A DNA stretch of 64,000 bases from NCBI GenBank assembly GCA_023634235.1, contig JAMKCF010000006.1, positions 4,805,421 through 4,869,420 of the forward strand, read 5' to 3'. The position numbers were made by a program, and so were the translations under genes. The notes under the pieces are model-generated. The model saw only the letters and a program-made list of their open reading frames with translations. It did not search any database and was not told the DNA's origin. The DNA comes from Pisaster brevispinus (Eukaryota > Echinodermata > Asteroidea > Forcipulatida > Asteriidae). Shown here piece by piece: positions 20,938 to 32,075 of the stretch (its first letter is position 1; each line of letters starts with the position of its first letter).

Positions 20938-21789
20938 AATTAAAATCCTACCGGTAATCAGCGTAATCAACGTATCACTTGATTGGTAACCCCACCCCTA
21001 CCACACCCCATTCCATTCCCCTCGTCGCCCCCTTAACAACAGTCACGTGCGGGAAACTGTTATACCTTGATTAAGGTATGATACCACATTGCATGTTTTG
21101 TATAATGTGTACATTCTTTACCCAATACACACCTGTGAGCATTGGTTTTCATTTTTGATTTTCCTATGACGTAGTTGCAATTTTTGACATAAAACCAAGT
21201 TGTTGCTCTGTGGACTCAAAAATGTATTCGCATATCATTACCGTCGATAAAATTGTGTCTAACGGGAACGTTTGGTTGAATCTGTTGTTAAACAGTTTAC
21301 ACGGCCGGAGATGTTTATTGATTAAGTAAAATTGAATGGCAGTTAAGCAGCTTGGAGGACTATGCAATGCATTATCAGTGAACTATATAAACACGTTAAA
21401 TAAAAAACAAGATTATTCAAAATTGACAACTTCATTTTCGAAAGCACAGCATCAAAGAGTGCGAACCATCTCGGCAACAGTTGTTGAGTACCGTGGGAAA
21501 TAGCTGCGACGAGCCGCAAAGAACAGGTTGAATAGTGAAAATCTATAGCAGGAAATTTGCCCATCCTGGTGTAGCTGTTCGGTAGTGTGATTAGATTTAA
21601 TGATTAATACATGTTTTTCTTCAAATGTCATCCTTTACTCCTGATGCAAGCGCGAGGATAAACACTTAAACAAACTTAATATTGGTGAGGAAACAACAAC
21701 AGAGTCGGTTTGTTTTGAATCTGAATTTAAATAGTTGGACAGACCGAAAGCCGTTCGGAAGTGCGAGGAAATGTTACGGGAGATTAAAT
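20533..21789. other. stretch without recognised genes
   Basis: Contains a 26-bp T run at 20904-20929. Minus frames at 21164-21564 show no recognisable domain. Confidence 0.45.
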
Positions 21790-22140
21790 AAAATGTAACC
21801 TTATTATTTACCGCAAACGTTGGGAATAAAAGTAGTAAATATAATCTGAAGCCTTTTAGGTGAAGTTTTTCATTGTAAATTTAGCAAACCTTGACGAGAC
21901 TGATACGAGTTTGTACGAGTTGTGGGACATTTTGAAAACAATATATTAAAAGTGTCGCATTATTTATGACTTACTGCAAATGTGTGGAATAATTTCACAT
22001 TCGATGTTTGAAAACAAATATCCGACACAAATTTTTAAATTGCCTTTTATGAATGAAGCTATTCAGGAGGCAAGATATATGTAAAATTATTACTTAATGT
22101 AAACTTTGGGGGAAAAGCATTTACTTAAAGAAATTCGGAT
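21790..22140. repeat. possible very diverged tandem array
   Basis: Three similar phrases, GCAAACGTTGGGAATAA, GCAAATGTGTGGAATAA and GTAAACTTTGGGGGAAAA, recur about 150-170 bp apart in similar AT-rich surroundings. Support is weak. Confidence 0.25.
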
Positions 22141-22399
22141 TGCAGTTCCGTCCAACATTATAACTTTACGCTGCTTGGGGGGGGGGGGGGGCGTTGACGT
22201 TTACAAAGTCAGTAAAAGTTCATCAAATCAAGTTCATCATTTCAAGAAATAAATACGTGAAATTGATATACGAGTTCCTCGAAGTGTAAACATGTTTAAA
22301 GATCAAATGTTATATTTTAAATAGTTAAACAGTCTTTATCAAATAGCAAATACTGGTAGTCTAAACGTAACACATTTTTCCCATCAATTGTTTTGTTTT

Positions 22400-22760
22400 G
22401 TTTTCTGATTTCTTCAAGAAGTCTCAAATATGCCGCGACGGGTTGTTAGTTTTGCGAAACATAATTTTGTCCACAAAAAAAAAAAAAAAAAAGGAAAAAC
22501 GAATTATCGTGAGAGTATAACGCTGATGACGTTGTAAATTTCCTTAAACTCAAATTGTACCGGTATACTCATACAATAGTAATGCTATATGTTTTCTTCA
22601 AGAATTATCAAATTAGCTGCGACGCGTTCAGTTTTGCAAAACTAATTTTGTATGGGGGTAAAAAGCAAATAATTATATTCAAGTAATTGTAGTTGCGAGT
22701 AATTTTTATGACGGTGATGGATATTTTAAGCTCAAAATGTACCGGTAGTCATACAAATTA
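22400..22760 (+). repeat. ~185-bp tandem duplication
   Basis: TTTCTTCAAGAAGTCTCAAA...GCGACGGGTTG...AGTTTTGCGAAAC...GTACCGGTATACTCATAC (22409-22575) is repeated as TTTCTTCAAGAATTATCAAA...GCGACGCGTTC...AGTTTTGCAAAAC...GTACCGGTAGTCATAC (22594-22755). The first copy carries a poly-A insertion at about 22475-22492. Confidence 0.65.
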
Positions 22761-23319
22761 TTGCAGCTATGCTGTCACGCACAACAAACTTTTGTGGGTT
22801 TTTTAACTCACAAACCTTAGTCTGTACAAAGTTCGTTCCGATATAAATAGTCTCTTATGATACCTTCTGTAAAAAAAACAGTGTAATTGTTAATAATACC
22901 GGTGATTGAATACATTCCACTGAAAAAAAAATGGTTCCCCAGCATTCTAAGCACCAAATCATGTTTTGGGGTTTTTTTTAGTGCGAAAATATTTAGTGCT
23001 GTTTTGGGGTTTTTGTTTTGCCTTTTTCTTCTTCTTCTTCTTTCGTCTACTTTATCGTGTACACTTTCGACCGCAAACTTTGACGATATCTCTCCTTAAA
23101 AGTATACATTATAATTGCGAGCGCTGTCTTCGAAAAAAAAACATTGCTGACGAATTTCTTCAACTCGACAAAAGCATCTTCATCATATAGTGAAGCCATT
23201 TCATCATTTCGCTAAGCCGTTGCGAACTCTTGCACAATTTAAAATGAATAATTATATAAAAGAACGCGCAGCAAGCTTAGATAAAAGCCAAACAATTTTT
23301 TTACGAATATTGTACTTAC
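22761..23319. other. probable intron sequence
   Basis: T-rich, with a CTT triplet cluster at 23028-23042. No feature beyond the donor at its right end on the minus strand. Confidence 0.4.
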
Positions 23320-23420
23320 CGTTTCCCGTATAAATCACTTCTCCCCGCTAGTTGGACTTGCAACAAAAAAACAAATGAACTGAAAGCCACTGAAAGGAAC
23401 TCCCTTTCCGAAAAAAAGAA
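23320..23420 (-). other. possible 5' non-coding exon of the minus-strand gene
   Basis: On the minus strand a consensus donor, GAAACG|GTAAGTAC, ends a segment at 23320. The signal-peptide exon at 19227 needs an upstream non-coding exon, and this is the best donor I found above it, about 4.1 kb away. The 5' limit is a guess. The GC-richer pyrimidine/purine-biased sequence at 23420-23780 could hold the promoter. Confidence 0.3.
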
Positions 23421-23790
23421 AAAAAGTCTTGCATCAACCGTTGTTCCCGTGCGAGGCGCAGAGACAGAGCGTCGTACCAAAATGTTTGCCCGTTTATTTC
23501 ATCAACACTTTAACTGGATGAGAGCGTTTCACAGGGTAACACCTCTACAATATGCCGTGTACATCCCCTCCCCCTTTGCAGCTCGCAATCCACGCACCGT
23601 TGTCTCTCCGGGGTTTTTTTTCTTCTCTCTCTCTCTTTTTTTTCCAACCCCCTCTGCAGTGACACCGAAACTTCTGACTCGACGCGCTGCTCCGGCTTGC
23701 TCTGACGTATGTAGAGATCGAAACTGGCAATTGTAACTCGTGGAGTGAACACAGTGGGGCATATTCCTTCGAGTTGCAGTTCACATTATT
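23421..23790. other. GC-richer segment, possible promoter of the minus-strand gene
   Basis: It contains CGTCGTACC, GACGCGCTGC and other CpG words, plus a CT-rich tract at 23611-23650. Overlapping open frames on both strands are consequences of its composition. There is no clear TATA box. Confidence 0.25.
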
Positions 23791-25318
23791 ATACGCAGGC
23801 GTGTTTTTAGATCACGCCTTTTTCTTCGTCTTTATTCAGTCTTATACGTCACGCTGTCAAATGCACGCGACTGCTAGTTTGTGGGGAGGTTGGGGGGAGG
23901 GGGAATTCTGCTTCCTTCGGAAGTTGTCGTATCTTCGCTGTTGTCGACTTGTTAGACGACCAGACACCTACGCGGCTAATTCATTACCTTTGGATGGATA
24001 TCATTTAAATTAAGGATGTAATCCTGAGGGGATTGAAGACAATTCGTAAATAACCTTAGTAGAGTGAAGAGGGGAGGGTAGTGTTCGAAAGACGGATCTT
24101 GAGTTGAACAGAAATGTCACACTTTTTTTTTTAAAGAACCATCAGAAAGTATCCCGCTCGGCTTTTTTTGTGTGAAGAGGTATGAAACAAGTCTTCTGTT
24201 TTTGTTCGGGTTTTTTTCTTTCTCCAAAGAGCTTTTTGGGTTGGTTACAAACTGAAAAATGTAGTCCGAATGGTTGTCAATTGTTGCAAACTTACAAATA
24301 GTTGATGTTGTTGTTGTTATTATTATTTAGACTATATGATTTTCTTTTAATGGGGGGGGGGGCTATTTAATGCATATATCGAACAACGAACCTATGGATT
24401 CTCTTTACCTTACTTGGTGGGGGTGGCCACGGGGAAAACAGTCCTGATCGCCCCCTCTGGTTATGCCGATGGTTGGAGCACTTACCCTTTTTCTTTCTTC
24501 TTTTTCAAATCAGATGACAATCGAGGCAATCTACGGGCAAGCGGTTTTAGGCGACCTCATAGAAAAAAAAATTAAGATATAAAGAATAAAATCACATTTC
24601 AACTATCAAGTCATTTTGGGCAGCCAGGAAAACGATCTTTCAGAGCTACTGAATGAGTTTTCTATTTTGCGTATGGCTCATCGGATGGTTGCTGCCAAGC
24701 TGAGTCTCGAATGTTGCCTAGTTTGACAAGGCATGTATAAATAACCAGAAAATAAGGTGACTTCACAAATTTGGGGGCTATTTTTTTTTTAAGAAAACCG
24801 GTCCTTGGTATTTTAGGCAAAATAATTAACGTTTTAGCTATACCTAAAAACGTGTCATCTACATACATAATCTCAACTCATTGTGACCGCTAGGATCAAT
24901 GGTTAGCTCAATTTACCACTTATAACAAACGAAATTACGATATCGCTATAAACATCCCATTTCAATAGATGAGACTCCCACCCCAGCCCCCTGTCCCTCC
25001 AGCTACCCCCTTTCCCTCCCCAGTCACCTATGGGCTTCAAAAGAAAGGGGGAAACCTCAACGTTGATAGGGTATCGTTTGGAAATATTCCTGTACTGATG
25101 GATTGTACAGTTTTGTTCAGCAATTTATAGCGTTGACCTTCTACCCTTCGAAAATCCATTGCAAACACAAATTATACGTAGCTGATGTCGCATTTGAATC
25201 AGATATATTATTTATTCAACTAATATTTCAGTGCATTGCGTGATTCCCTTGAGACCAAAACCATAAACCTTAGTTACATAAAACAACTATATATGTATTC
25301 TATTTGTATATTCTATTT
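23791..25318. other. stretch without recognised genes
   Basis: An 11-bp G run is at 24352-24362, and a polypyrimidine zone rich in CCCC and CCTCC lies at 24975-25022. No exons recognised. Confidence 0.45.
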
Positions 25319-25501
25319 GAAACTGTACCCGTCTCCATCCACTTCAACAGCCTTAATCACAGCGTCAAAGATGTTGAACTCGTTGTGATTGAGGCTTGCA
25401 ATGGTGATGACACACACCGCAAACTCAGAGAATCACACTGGATTCACCAACTCAAGACAGTCTAACCCTTTGGACTCAACATAAACACTGGTGTTAAATA
25501 A
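25319..25501 (+). pseudogene. Penelope-like element GIY-YIG endonuclease C-terminus (decayed)
   Basis: The frame from 25319 reads TVPVSIHFNSLNHSVKDVEL, then VVIEACNGDDTHRKL, RESHWIHQLKTV, an in-frame TAA at 25463, and PFGLNINTGVK before a second stop. The order PV-HFN-HS-D-IE-RE-WI-L-T-PFGLN is the characteristic end of the GIY-YIG endonuclease domain that closes Penelope-like retroelement ORFs. The premature stop sits where a Gln (CAA) would differ by one base. Reverse transcriptase is absent: the copy is truncated at its 5' side. Confidence 0.7.
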
Positions 25502-26099
25502 ATTCCCATCACCCTCTTTACACTTTTGCTTGCTTTTTTTCTTTGATATAAAATAAATACAATAACTATAAATAACATGTTCTCCCAACTAGTCTATTTT
25601 AACGCTTCTTTCTCTTGCTTACTTCTTTGATGTAAAATAGATACAGTTATTGTCATTTACGTGTTCTCTCCACTAGTCCATGTTTACTCTTTTTCCTCTC
25701 AAGAAGTTTTAAAAAATCAACCCGTCAATCAACTATTCCCTTTGCGGAGAATTTGATAACCTGCTCTCTCTGCAGGTTCCTCTTGTCTAGTTTTAACTTC
25801 TTACACTGATTGTTTTATTCTATAATTACTTTATCTTGCCTACTATTGTTAGTTGCATTATCTTATGCGGCTTGCCCTCTAATCCTACCCTTTCATGCTT
25901 CCCGCATTGTAATGCCTACAATGCGGTACCACTTTTATGGTCCAGTGATCCAGCCTTTCACGCTGACCATCCTTTGTCCTCAACTCTTTACTCTGATTGG
26001 TTCTTAGCCACCCCCATTGTTTGTAAATTTACAACTCTGATTGGCTATATTTTCCCGCTTTTTTTCTGGATAACCTTTATCCTTTGCTCCTCTTTTTCC

Positions 26100-26108
26100 T
26101 ATAAATAG
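26100..26108 (+). promoter_or_regulatory. TATA box within the PLE terminal region
   Basis: TATAAATAG lies 32 nt upstream of the hammerhead-like block. Reverse CCAAT boxes (ATTGG) lie about 65 and 110 nt further upstream. A transcript starting 25-30 nt downstream of it would begin almost exactly at the ribozyme-like fold. Confidence 0.45.
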
Positions 26109-26131
26109 ATATGTTTGTGTTTGTTCTTGTT

Positions 26132-26174
26132 ATCCCTCTGACGAAGGTCCGGTTGGATTGAAAGCTAAGGCCAT
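26132..26174 (+). ncRNA. hammerhead ribozyme-like motif, second copy
   Basis: Same layout as 8970-9013: CTGACGA core, hairpin arms GGTCC and GGATT, GAAA, AG/CT stem, A, then AGGCCAT. Stem I is weaker here (ATCCCT against AGGCCAT pairs only CCT/AGG and AT/AT), and stem II now relies on G-U pairs. It is a decayed copy. Confidence 0.45.
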
Positions 26175-26294
26175 CTCCCCTACTAATTTTCTATTTGTAT
26201 ACACTATATATGTTTATCTGATGATTCAAAGAGGACGATATTTGTCATCAGAAAGACTGCAGACCAAAACCAGTCACACTTGGTTTTTCAAACG

Positions 26295-26575
26295 TTATCA
26301 ATGTGGTATATTGTCTTGGATCAAAGGGTGTAATCATTACTTCGCTCGGAAGCAGACAGTTATTCCATAAGCGGTTGTGAATGCTGTACCTCAACCAGGT
26401 CGTGTACTTTAACTTAATTCAAAGATAGTACGCACGTCAGAAGTATTTTTTTTTTCTCTCCTATCATTTTTCAGTGCCGTACTATATCTTGATTCAAAGG
26501 CAGTAATCATATCAGAATCAGTCGTTTTCTCCACCATCGTGAACGCTGTGCCTCACCCTAAAAATTGTAAGGTGT
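26295..26575 (+). repeat. ~171-bp tandem duplication
   Basis: TGGATCAAAGGGTGTAATCAT...GTGAATGCTGTACCTCAACC (to about 26396) is repeated as TGATTCAAAGGCAGTAATCAT...GTGAACGCTGTGCCTCACCC (to about 26567). It lies just beyond the PLE end. Confidence 0.6.
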
Positions 26576-27633
26576 CTGGAGTCATTGCAATTTAGTTACG
26601 TTGCCGGCTCCCCGCCCCTCCCCCCCCCCCCCCACACATCACTCAAGGCTATTCTAGAGATTTCACATTATGTACTTCTCTTATCAAGACCATTGGACCA
26701 TCATCTCCTCAAGAAGATTGTTATGAGCTTTTTATCTACAAGATAAGCCTCGTACAAAGCTCTGCCCCCCCCCCCCCGCACCGCACACTGCCGGTCAGTA
26801 TCCCAGTCTCCGAATGCACGATTGAAGCCCTGATTGGCCAAAGGACACTGACTGATTGCCAACTAAGCCTGGGTTTGATTCCATTGAACAGTGTAGACAC
26901 AAAATGGCCGTGTCGTGATAGAAGACACGCTCTGATTTTACGATGAAGCTATCGAGATGATTTGAACATAGCAAGAAGAAGTGAGCATTGACACAGTTTT
27001 TTGGGTTTTTTTTAAATCAATGAGTTTATTTGTTTGTTTTTCGTCGTCAACCTAAATTTAGCAAAAATGTAATAACCCCGGCATTGTTATATCAATTTAT
27101 CATACACCTAAAAGCCGATGAGGGTCATGCGTCTGCTTTCACCTCAATTTGATATAAATTTAATTTCAAGAAGAAATGCACTTAGGATCAGTGCTGATGA
27201 AGATGAAAAGAAGGAAGCGAGGGACAAAATTACTGGGGGGGGTTCTTACATTTTAAATAAGTGCATTCTATGTTTCCTTTGCGAGAAGATTTGTTTGAAG
27301 TTTCTCCCCTTTATTTTTTAAAAAAAGACAATATAAGTAATCACAACGATAGCATTTTTTTTTGGGGGGGGGCATTAAGACACCCCGTGTTTGCAACATT
27401 GATTTTTCTGGAGGCCTCGATGAAGACAACGAATTATTTGATGATCGTCTGGTCGTAAAAGCTTTCGAGAATTTGATGAAAATCTAACCAGGCGAGTTGT
27501 TTGGCACCATGTATCCAGCTTGTACTAACTCGCGTGTTATATAAAAAGAGGACCAGACTGGTTTTTACTCTGAGCCTTGTTTTTGTTAATTTATTTAATA
27601 AGTGAGGAAGACAACCGCAGTCGCATTCGCAGT

Positions 27634-27634
<1 letters not shown>
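26576..27634. other. stretch without recognised genes
   Basis: C runs of 14 (26620-26633) and 13 (26765-26777) bp are present, with further G runs near 27235 and 27364. No exon recognised. Confidence 0.45.

Positions 27635-27723
<89 letters not shown>
27635..27723. repeat. (ATA/TAT)n microsatellite, ~29 units
   Basis: Almost pure ATA repeat of about 89 bp. It is attached to the GCGC-type sequence that follows and looks like the 3' tail of a minus-strand retroelement. Confidence 0.9.
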
Positions 27724-27724
<1 letters not shown>

Positions 27725-28130
27725 TATTGGTTTATATTGCGCCCATTCCCTAAAATGTACACAAGCGCATAACAAAATAATCAACAATAATTTAATAAGC
27801 AGCAACAGCAAAAAAGACAATGATTAAACAGCAAAAACAGGAAAAACACAAAATAAGCACACACACACAAATTGTAAAAAGCTAGGAAAAACCACAATCC
27901 ATAAAAATGATAACACAAGACCCTAACAGAACTTCACATACGGTAAAAAGGCATTAACATTAAGACAGTAGAAACAAAAATGTACTTTATAGGAGAGCAA
28001 CAATAATAGCAAGTTAGTAAAAAGCTTGTTAAAAGGATAAGGCTTCAGAAGAGATTAAAATTGAGGCTATCAGCTTTCCTAATATTAAGGGGAAGTTTGT
28101 TCCAATTCTTATCCTAATAAAGTAACACAA
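27724..28130 (-). mobile_element. probable SINE/LINE 3' region with (ATT)n tail
   Basis: On the minus strand the tail-proximal part reads GCGCTTGTGTACATTTTAG, then GGGCGCAATATAAACC and the ATT repeat. A GCGC...TATAAA...(ATT)n end is a frequent retroelement tail in marine invertebrates. Further upstream on minus is TTGGAACAAACTTCCCC, a phrase I associate with the same class. No coding frame survives. Confidence 0.4.
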
Positions 28131-29286
28131 AAAAGTAAGATAAAATAATTTCGAAGGAAATGCAATAAAGGAAAGTTATAAGGGTGTGAAGAGCGATTCT
28201 CTCTCGTCGTGAACACCCATTTCAATTCGTGTTTACTCTTTTTAAACATAATGAAATACCGGTAAATAAAATTAACATGTCTCTGCGCGAAGTGTGTGTG
28301 TGGTTGGGGCGGTGATCTATGCATGTCGAGTACCTTACTTGATTTGTTGTTTCCAGTAAGAAATAGATATTGACTTGTTGTTTATTTTGTTCTATCCGAC
28401 CATCATTCTCTCGTACAGTCGAATTTTCGAAGGAGGATGTGGGTATTGGCAACTTAAAAGTTCACATGTAAAGCGTCTTTACACTTACTGTTATGAGTGT
28501 TGAATTATTCGCTGATGATAGCAAACGTCACGCAAAACATACACCTGCAATAGTGTTCCAGGTGAAAATGGTAATATATAGCACAAGGTTGCATGCCATT
28601 TGAAGTCGCCTTATGTGGGTCGTGAGGCTCGAGCAAAGACTACAATGCGTGTGACGCACGTACCCATCAGACATACAATTTACCATAATTACTTCACTTC
28701 GCCAGGGATCATAAATCAGCTGTTTTGGGGGCGCATTAGCGATCGTGAAGAGGCAATCTGCGTGAATTACGACGGTTGTAGTTATGATTTGAAATGATCT
28801 AGTTCGCACGATATTGTGCTATCGTTTGTTACCGTATCTTAAAGGGTTGGAGTAAGTTCCTGTCCATCCTTTATTTTGATTTTTTTTAATGTTTTTTTAT
28901 TTTTTATTAATCCCACACGATCCATCCGCAAAATGTAATCAAGTTTTGTAGTGGCGTTTGAGTGATAACAGTAATACGTTTTATGTTCGTATAAAGAGCT
29001 TGTTTTGATTAACATGCTAAAATCCCCCAGTAAACAAACAAAGAAGCAAACAAACAACAATAAAAACAAGACAAACAAATACAAAACAAACAAAACATCC
29101 CAACACCCCGACAGACAAACAAACGTACAAACAAACAGTGGCGAATCAATGCTCTGACTTTGACACTATACTTCAGATGGAACTGTTTCTTCCGAGGCTT
29201 TGTACAGTTGTAATCAACTTTACAATCATGGAGCTTTCAAAGTGAAATTAATTATGTTGTATGTATTAGTGTATCTTTACAAACTG
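28131..29286. other. stretch without recognised genes
   Basis: A/C-rich (CAAA)n imperfect repeats lie at 29030-29098. The pair of opposite frames at 28528-28809 has no support. Confidence 0.45.
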
Positions 29287-29330
29287 ATCTCCCGATGACG
29301 ACTGGAGCACACTAGTCGAAACGTTGGGAA
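29287..29330 (+). ncRNA. second hammerhead-like retroelement motif (degenerate)
   Basis: CCGATGA, one extra base, arms GACT and AGTC around a loop, then GAAAC and GTT. TCTC upstream can pair with GGGA downstream as stem I. The layout equals the 8970 motif, but the core has C where U4 should be, so it would be inactive. The phrase CGAAACGTTGGG also marks the 3' ends of several retroelement families. Confidence 0.35.
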
Positions 29331-29477
29331 TTAATACAAGCAGATCTATTCAAAACCAACACTTCTTCCTTGAAGACAAGGTGCTGCCGATCTAGGTATA
29401 TATTAATAATAGTATACCTCAACCAAACATCAGAGTTCGGTCTCGCGAGATCAACACCAACGGGAGACTCTTGGCGA

Positions 29478-29588
29478 CATTAGGTGCCAGTAGACTTACC
29501 AGGTAAACCCGTTAATCTCGGAAATGTGCGCATGCTCAGAACTACATAAAAATGGGAATTTACCTGAAAAGTCTGCTGCCACCTAGCG
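29478..29588. repeat. inverted repeat with ~37-bp arms
   Basis: The left arm TTAGGTGCCAGTAGACTTAC, continuing CAGGTAAACCCG, is mirrored on the right by CGGGAATTTACCTG-like sequence, AAAGTCTGCTGCCACCTA. The spacer contains TGCGCATGCTCAG. It could be the terminal part of the element that carries the 29287 motif. Confidence 0.55.
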
Positions 29589-30752
29589 TTCAAAAGCCTC
29601 CCATTGTTTTTACCCATTACTAAAAAAAAACTATAGCTTTTTAGGCAATATTTCAAGGGAAGATTGCTACCATGACCGTCTTCGTACCATACAAGTTATA
29701 ATTCTGTGAACATTTATACTTTCAATATGATGAACCGATGAGTTCGTTTTTGTTTATTATTTATTTATTTATGAGCTATTTAATTATTGTTTCTTTCTGC
29801 TTTTAATCGTTAAATATTTATTTCAGGGGGCGTAGATATTTTTATTTTCATGTAGAACCTTGTAATCCTAATATTTTTGCCAAAAAGTATGGTTAAAAAA
29901 TTGCCATTTGAAATACTTCCCGACAAAACTGTTCTTTAACTACATGCTTTCCCCTAAAATCGGATCTTTTCGAGGATGACACTACAACGTAATGTTCATC
30001 AGGACAGTTGAAGCTGGTTCATACTAAATACCAAGCAAGCTTTCAGATTCAAACTATATTAAATTCTACTCCCCGGTGTAAATTGAAATTACAGCATGAA
30101 ACACATCTTTAAGGTCCCTCCATACAGCTATCAACTTGTATTATTGATATTCAGTATAAATTTACAGCAGTGTTGTTTGTGTCGTTTGGCGTACATAATG
30201 AAAAAAAAAAGCAATTGAAGCACCTTGCCTGTTTATGACCTAAGAGCGCAGCACCGGCTCGTAAATCTTTGTTTTCCTGGACAGTGAATTTAATGATGAT
30301 GTCATCAAACATTTAAAACGAGCTACCGTGTGGGTGTCCCTGTTGTCCGAGGATGTATTAAAGGGGAGACACATCAATAGATTTGTTGTTGAAAGGCCAT
30401 GTAAAAGAAAGTGTTGTTTAGAGGGTAACTCCTTTTCAGTTTCTGCAAGTCGGTGCGGCTTGTTTTCTCCAATCTCCGATCGTCAATACACTACGCAGAT
30501 GGAAGATGAGTTTGGTGTGAGACACCTTTGGAAGCAGAGTTACTTTATTCACCATCTGAGTTGTAACCAACACCCTTGTGCCTCGGTAGTTGAGACACCA
30601 TGATATGGGTAGTAGGCTTCATAATCAGGAACCTCTTTAAAAGGTCACTGATAATTATTTGAAAGATAATGTGTCCCTTGATTCTAATGATTAGTTTTTC
30701 AAGTTTCAGTTGCTACTATTATTATTATTTTTAAAAATGTCGGGTCGTTTTG
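29589..30752. other. stretch without recognised genes
   Basis: No repeat or convincing exon. A 91-codon plus frame at 30328-30603 is unsupported. Confidence 0.45.
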
Positions 30753-31167
30753 TTGTTGTTGCTGCTGTTGCTGCTGATGCTGCTGATGCTGCTGGTGCTG
30801 CTGCTAATGCTGCTGATGATGTTGCTGTTGTTGTCGTTGTCGTTGTTGTCGTGGTTGCTGTTGTCGTTGTCACTGTCGTTGTCGCTGTCGCTATCGCTGT
30901 CGCTGTCGCTGTCACTGTCACTGTCGCTGTCGCTGTCGCTGTCCCTGTCCCTGCCGTTGTCGCTGTCCCTGTCGCTGTTGTTGCCGCTGTCGCTGTCGTT
31001 GTCGTTGTCATTGTGGTTGTCGTTGTCATTGTGGTTGTCGTTGTCGCTGTCGTAGTTGCTGTCGTTGTCGTTGTTGCTGTCATTGTCATTGTCGTTGCCG
31101 TTGTCCCTGTTATTGTCGTTGTTGTTGTCACTGTCGTTGTCATTGTCGTTGTTGTTGTCGATGTTGT
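30753..31167. repeat. compound trinucleotide/hexanucleotide repeat, ~415 bp
   Basis: Starts as imperfect GCTGAT/GCTGTT triplets and becomes GTCGTT, GTCGCT, GTCACT and GTCCCT hexamers. All six frames stay open over long distances (poly-Val/Ala, poly-Leu/Ser, Thr-rich, Asp/Asn/Ser-rich), as expected from the repeat itself. None should be taken as a gene. Confidence 0.9.
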
Positions 31168-31369
31168 ACTTTTTTCCCACATGGTCTGAAGAGTAACTTC
31201 ATTACGTTGAAAATAAAGAGACAATTCATGTTTCGTCAAGGAGTTTGTGTACCTTGGCACTTCTACATATAGGTAGGGAAAGCAATGGTAAAATCTTCGA
31301 AGGCTTTCGTTGACTTTGACGGTGTTTCAGCTTCACTACAGAACTGGCACCGTAAAGACTAAATAGTGT

Positions 31370-31584
31370 GGTGTACTAAATACGACAAATGTGCGTCGGC
31401 TAGGACGACGCGACAACGCGACGGCACGACGCGACTGATGACGGCAAGACGCAACCAACGACGGAAAGCCAAAACCACTATGATAATCAATTGAAAAACA
31501 GGCGACGCGATGCGACGGGCGACGCGACGCGACGGGCGACGGCACGAAGAGACGCACATTTGTCGTTTTTAGAACACAATCCAA
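31370..31584. mobile_element. foldback element with CGACAAATGTGCGTC ends
   Basis: ACGACAAATGTGCGTC at 31382-31397 is exactly mirrored at 31551-31566, and the similarity runs outward another ~12 bp. The interior consists of imperfect GACGCGACGG units, so it is CpG-rich in an AT-rich neighbourhood. No coding. Confidence 0.65.
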
Positions 31585-31664
31585 TAGTGAGTGAACCTTA
31601 AGATTTAATATTATCCTTAATATATGTGATATGTGTGCCCTTACACATGCCAACTTACGGGGTA

Positions 31665-32075
31665 TTTTTAACAATGGAACAATTGACCCCACAAGGTAAT
31701 TTCAATAGGAACAATTGGGCCCCACAAGGGAATTCTTTAGAAAAGGGAATAATAGAACAACAATAGCAGTACCCCACAAACCGGATCCGTAAGGTTGGGT
31801 GTGTGTGTGTGTGCCTTCATATTCAAAAAGGGAAAACAAAGGGTCTCCAAAGGTTCTTAACTACAGGAACAAAAGGAAAGAACAAAAGATGTCTCCACAG
31901 GGATGCAAAAATGGGAAAGTGTGTGTGTGTGGACACACGGAAGGGCATTTGTGGGGTCCTGACAACAATGGAACAATGGACCCCACAAGGGAATTCTTTA
32001 GAAAAGGGAATAATAGAACAACAGTAGCAGTACCCCACAAACCGGATCCGTACGGCTGTGTGTGTGTGTGTGTTT
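31665..32075 (+). repeat. 261-bp-period direct repeat with (GT)n
   Basis: CCCCACAAGGGAATTCTTTA and the following AAAAGGGAATAATAGAACAA, ACCGGATCCGTA and GTGTGTGTG occur at 31720 and again at 31981. The second GT tract ends near 32071. Related ACCCCACAAGG and CTCCACAGGG words lie between them. Confidence 0.75.

Larger units (their letters stand above)
25502..26184 (+). mobile_element. Penelope-like element 3' non-coding region and terminus
   Basis: Follows the endonuclease stop. It contains a ~85-bp internal duplication (TTCTTTGATATAAAATA at 25538; TTCTTTGATGTAAAATA at 25623), two ATTGG boxes within ACTCTGATTGG (25988 and 26033), a TATA box and the hammerhead-like block. It ends GGCCATCTCCCCTACT. 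The part from 25988 on is shared with the copies at 8833 and 51784 (minus). Confidence 0.65.

Noticed and set aside
30706..31260. 184-codon Thr-rich and related long frames
   Set aside because: They lie wholly in the compound microsatellite, and every frame is open there, so length carries no coding information.
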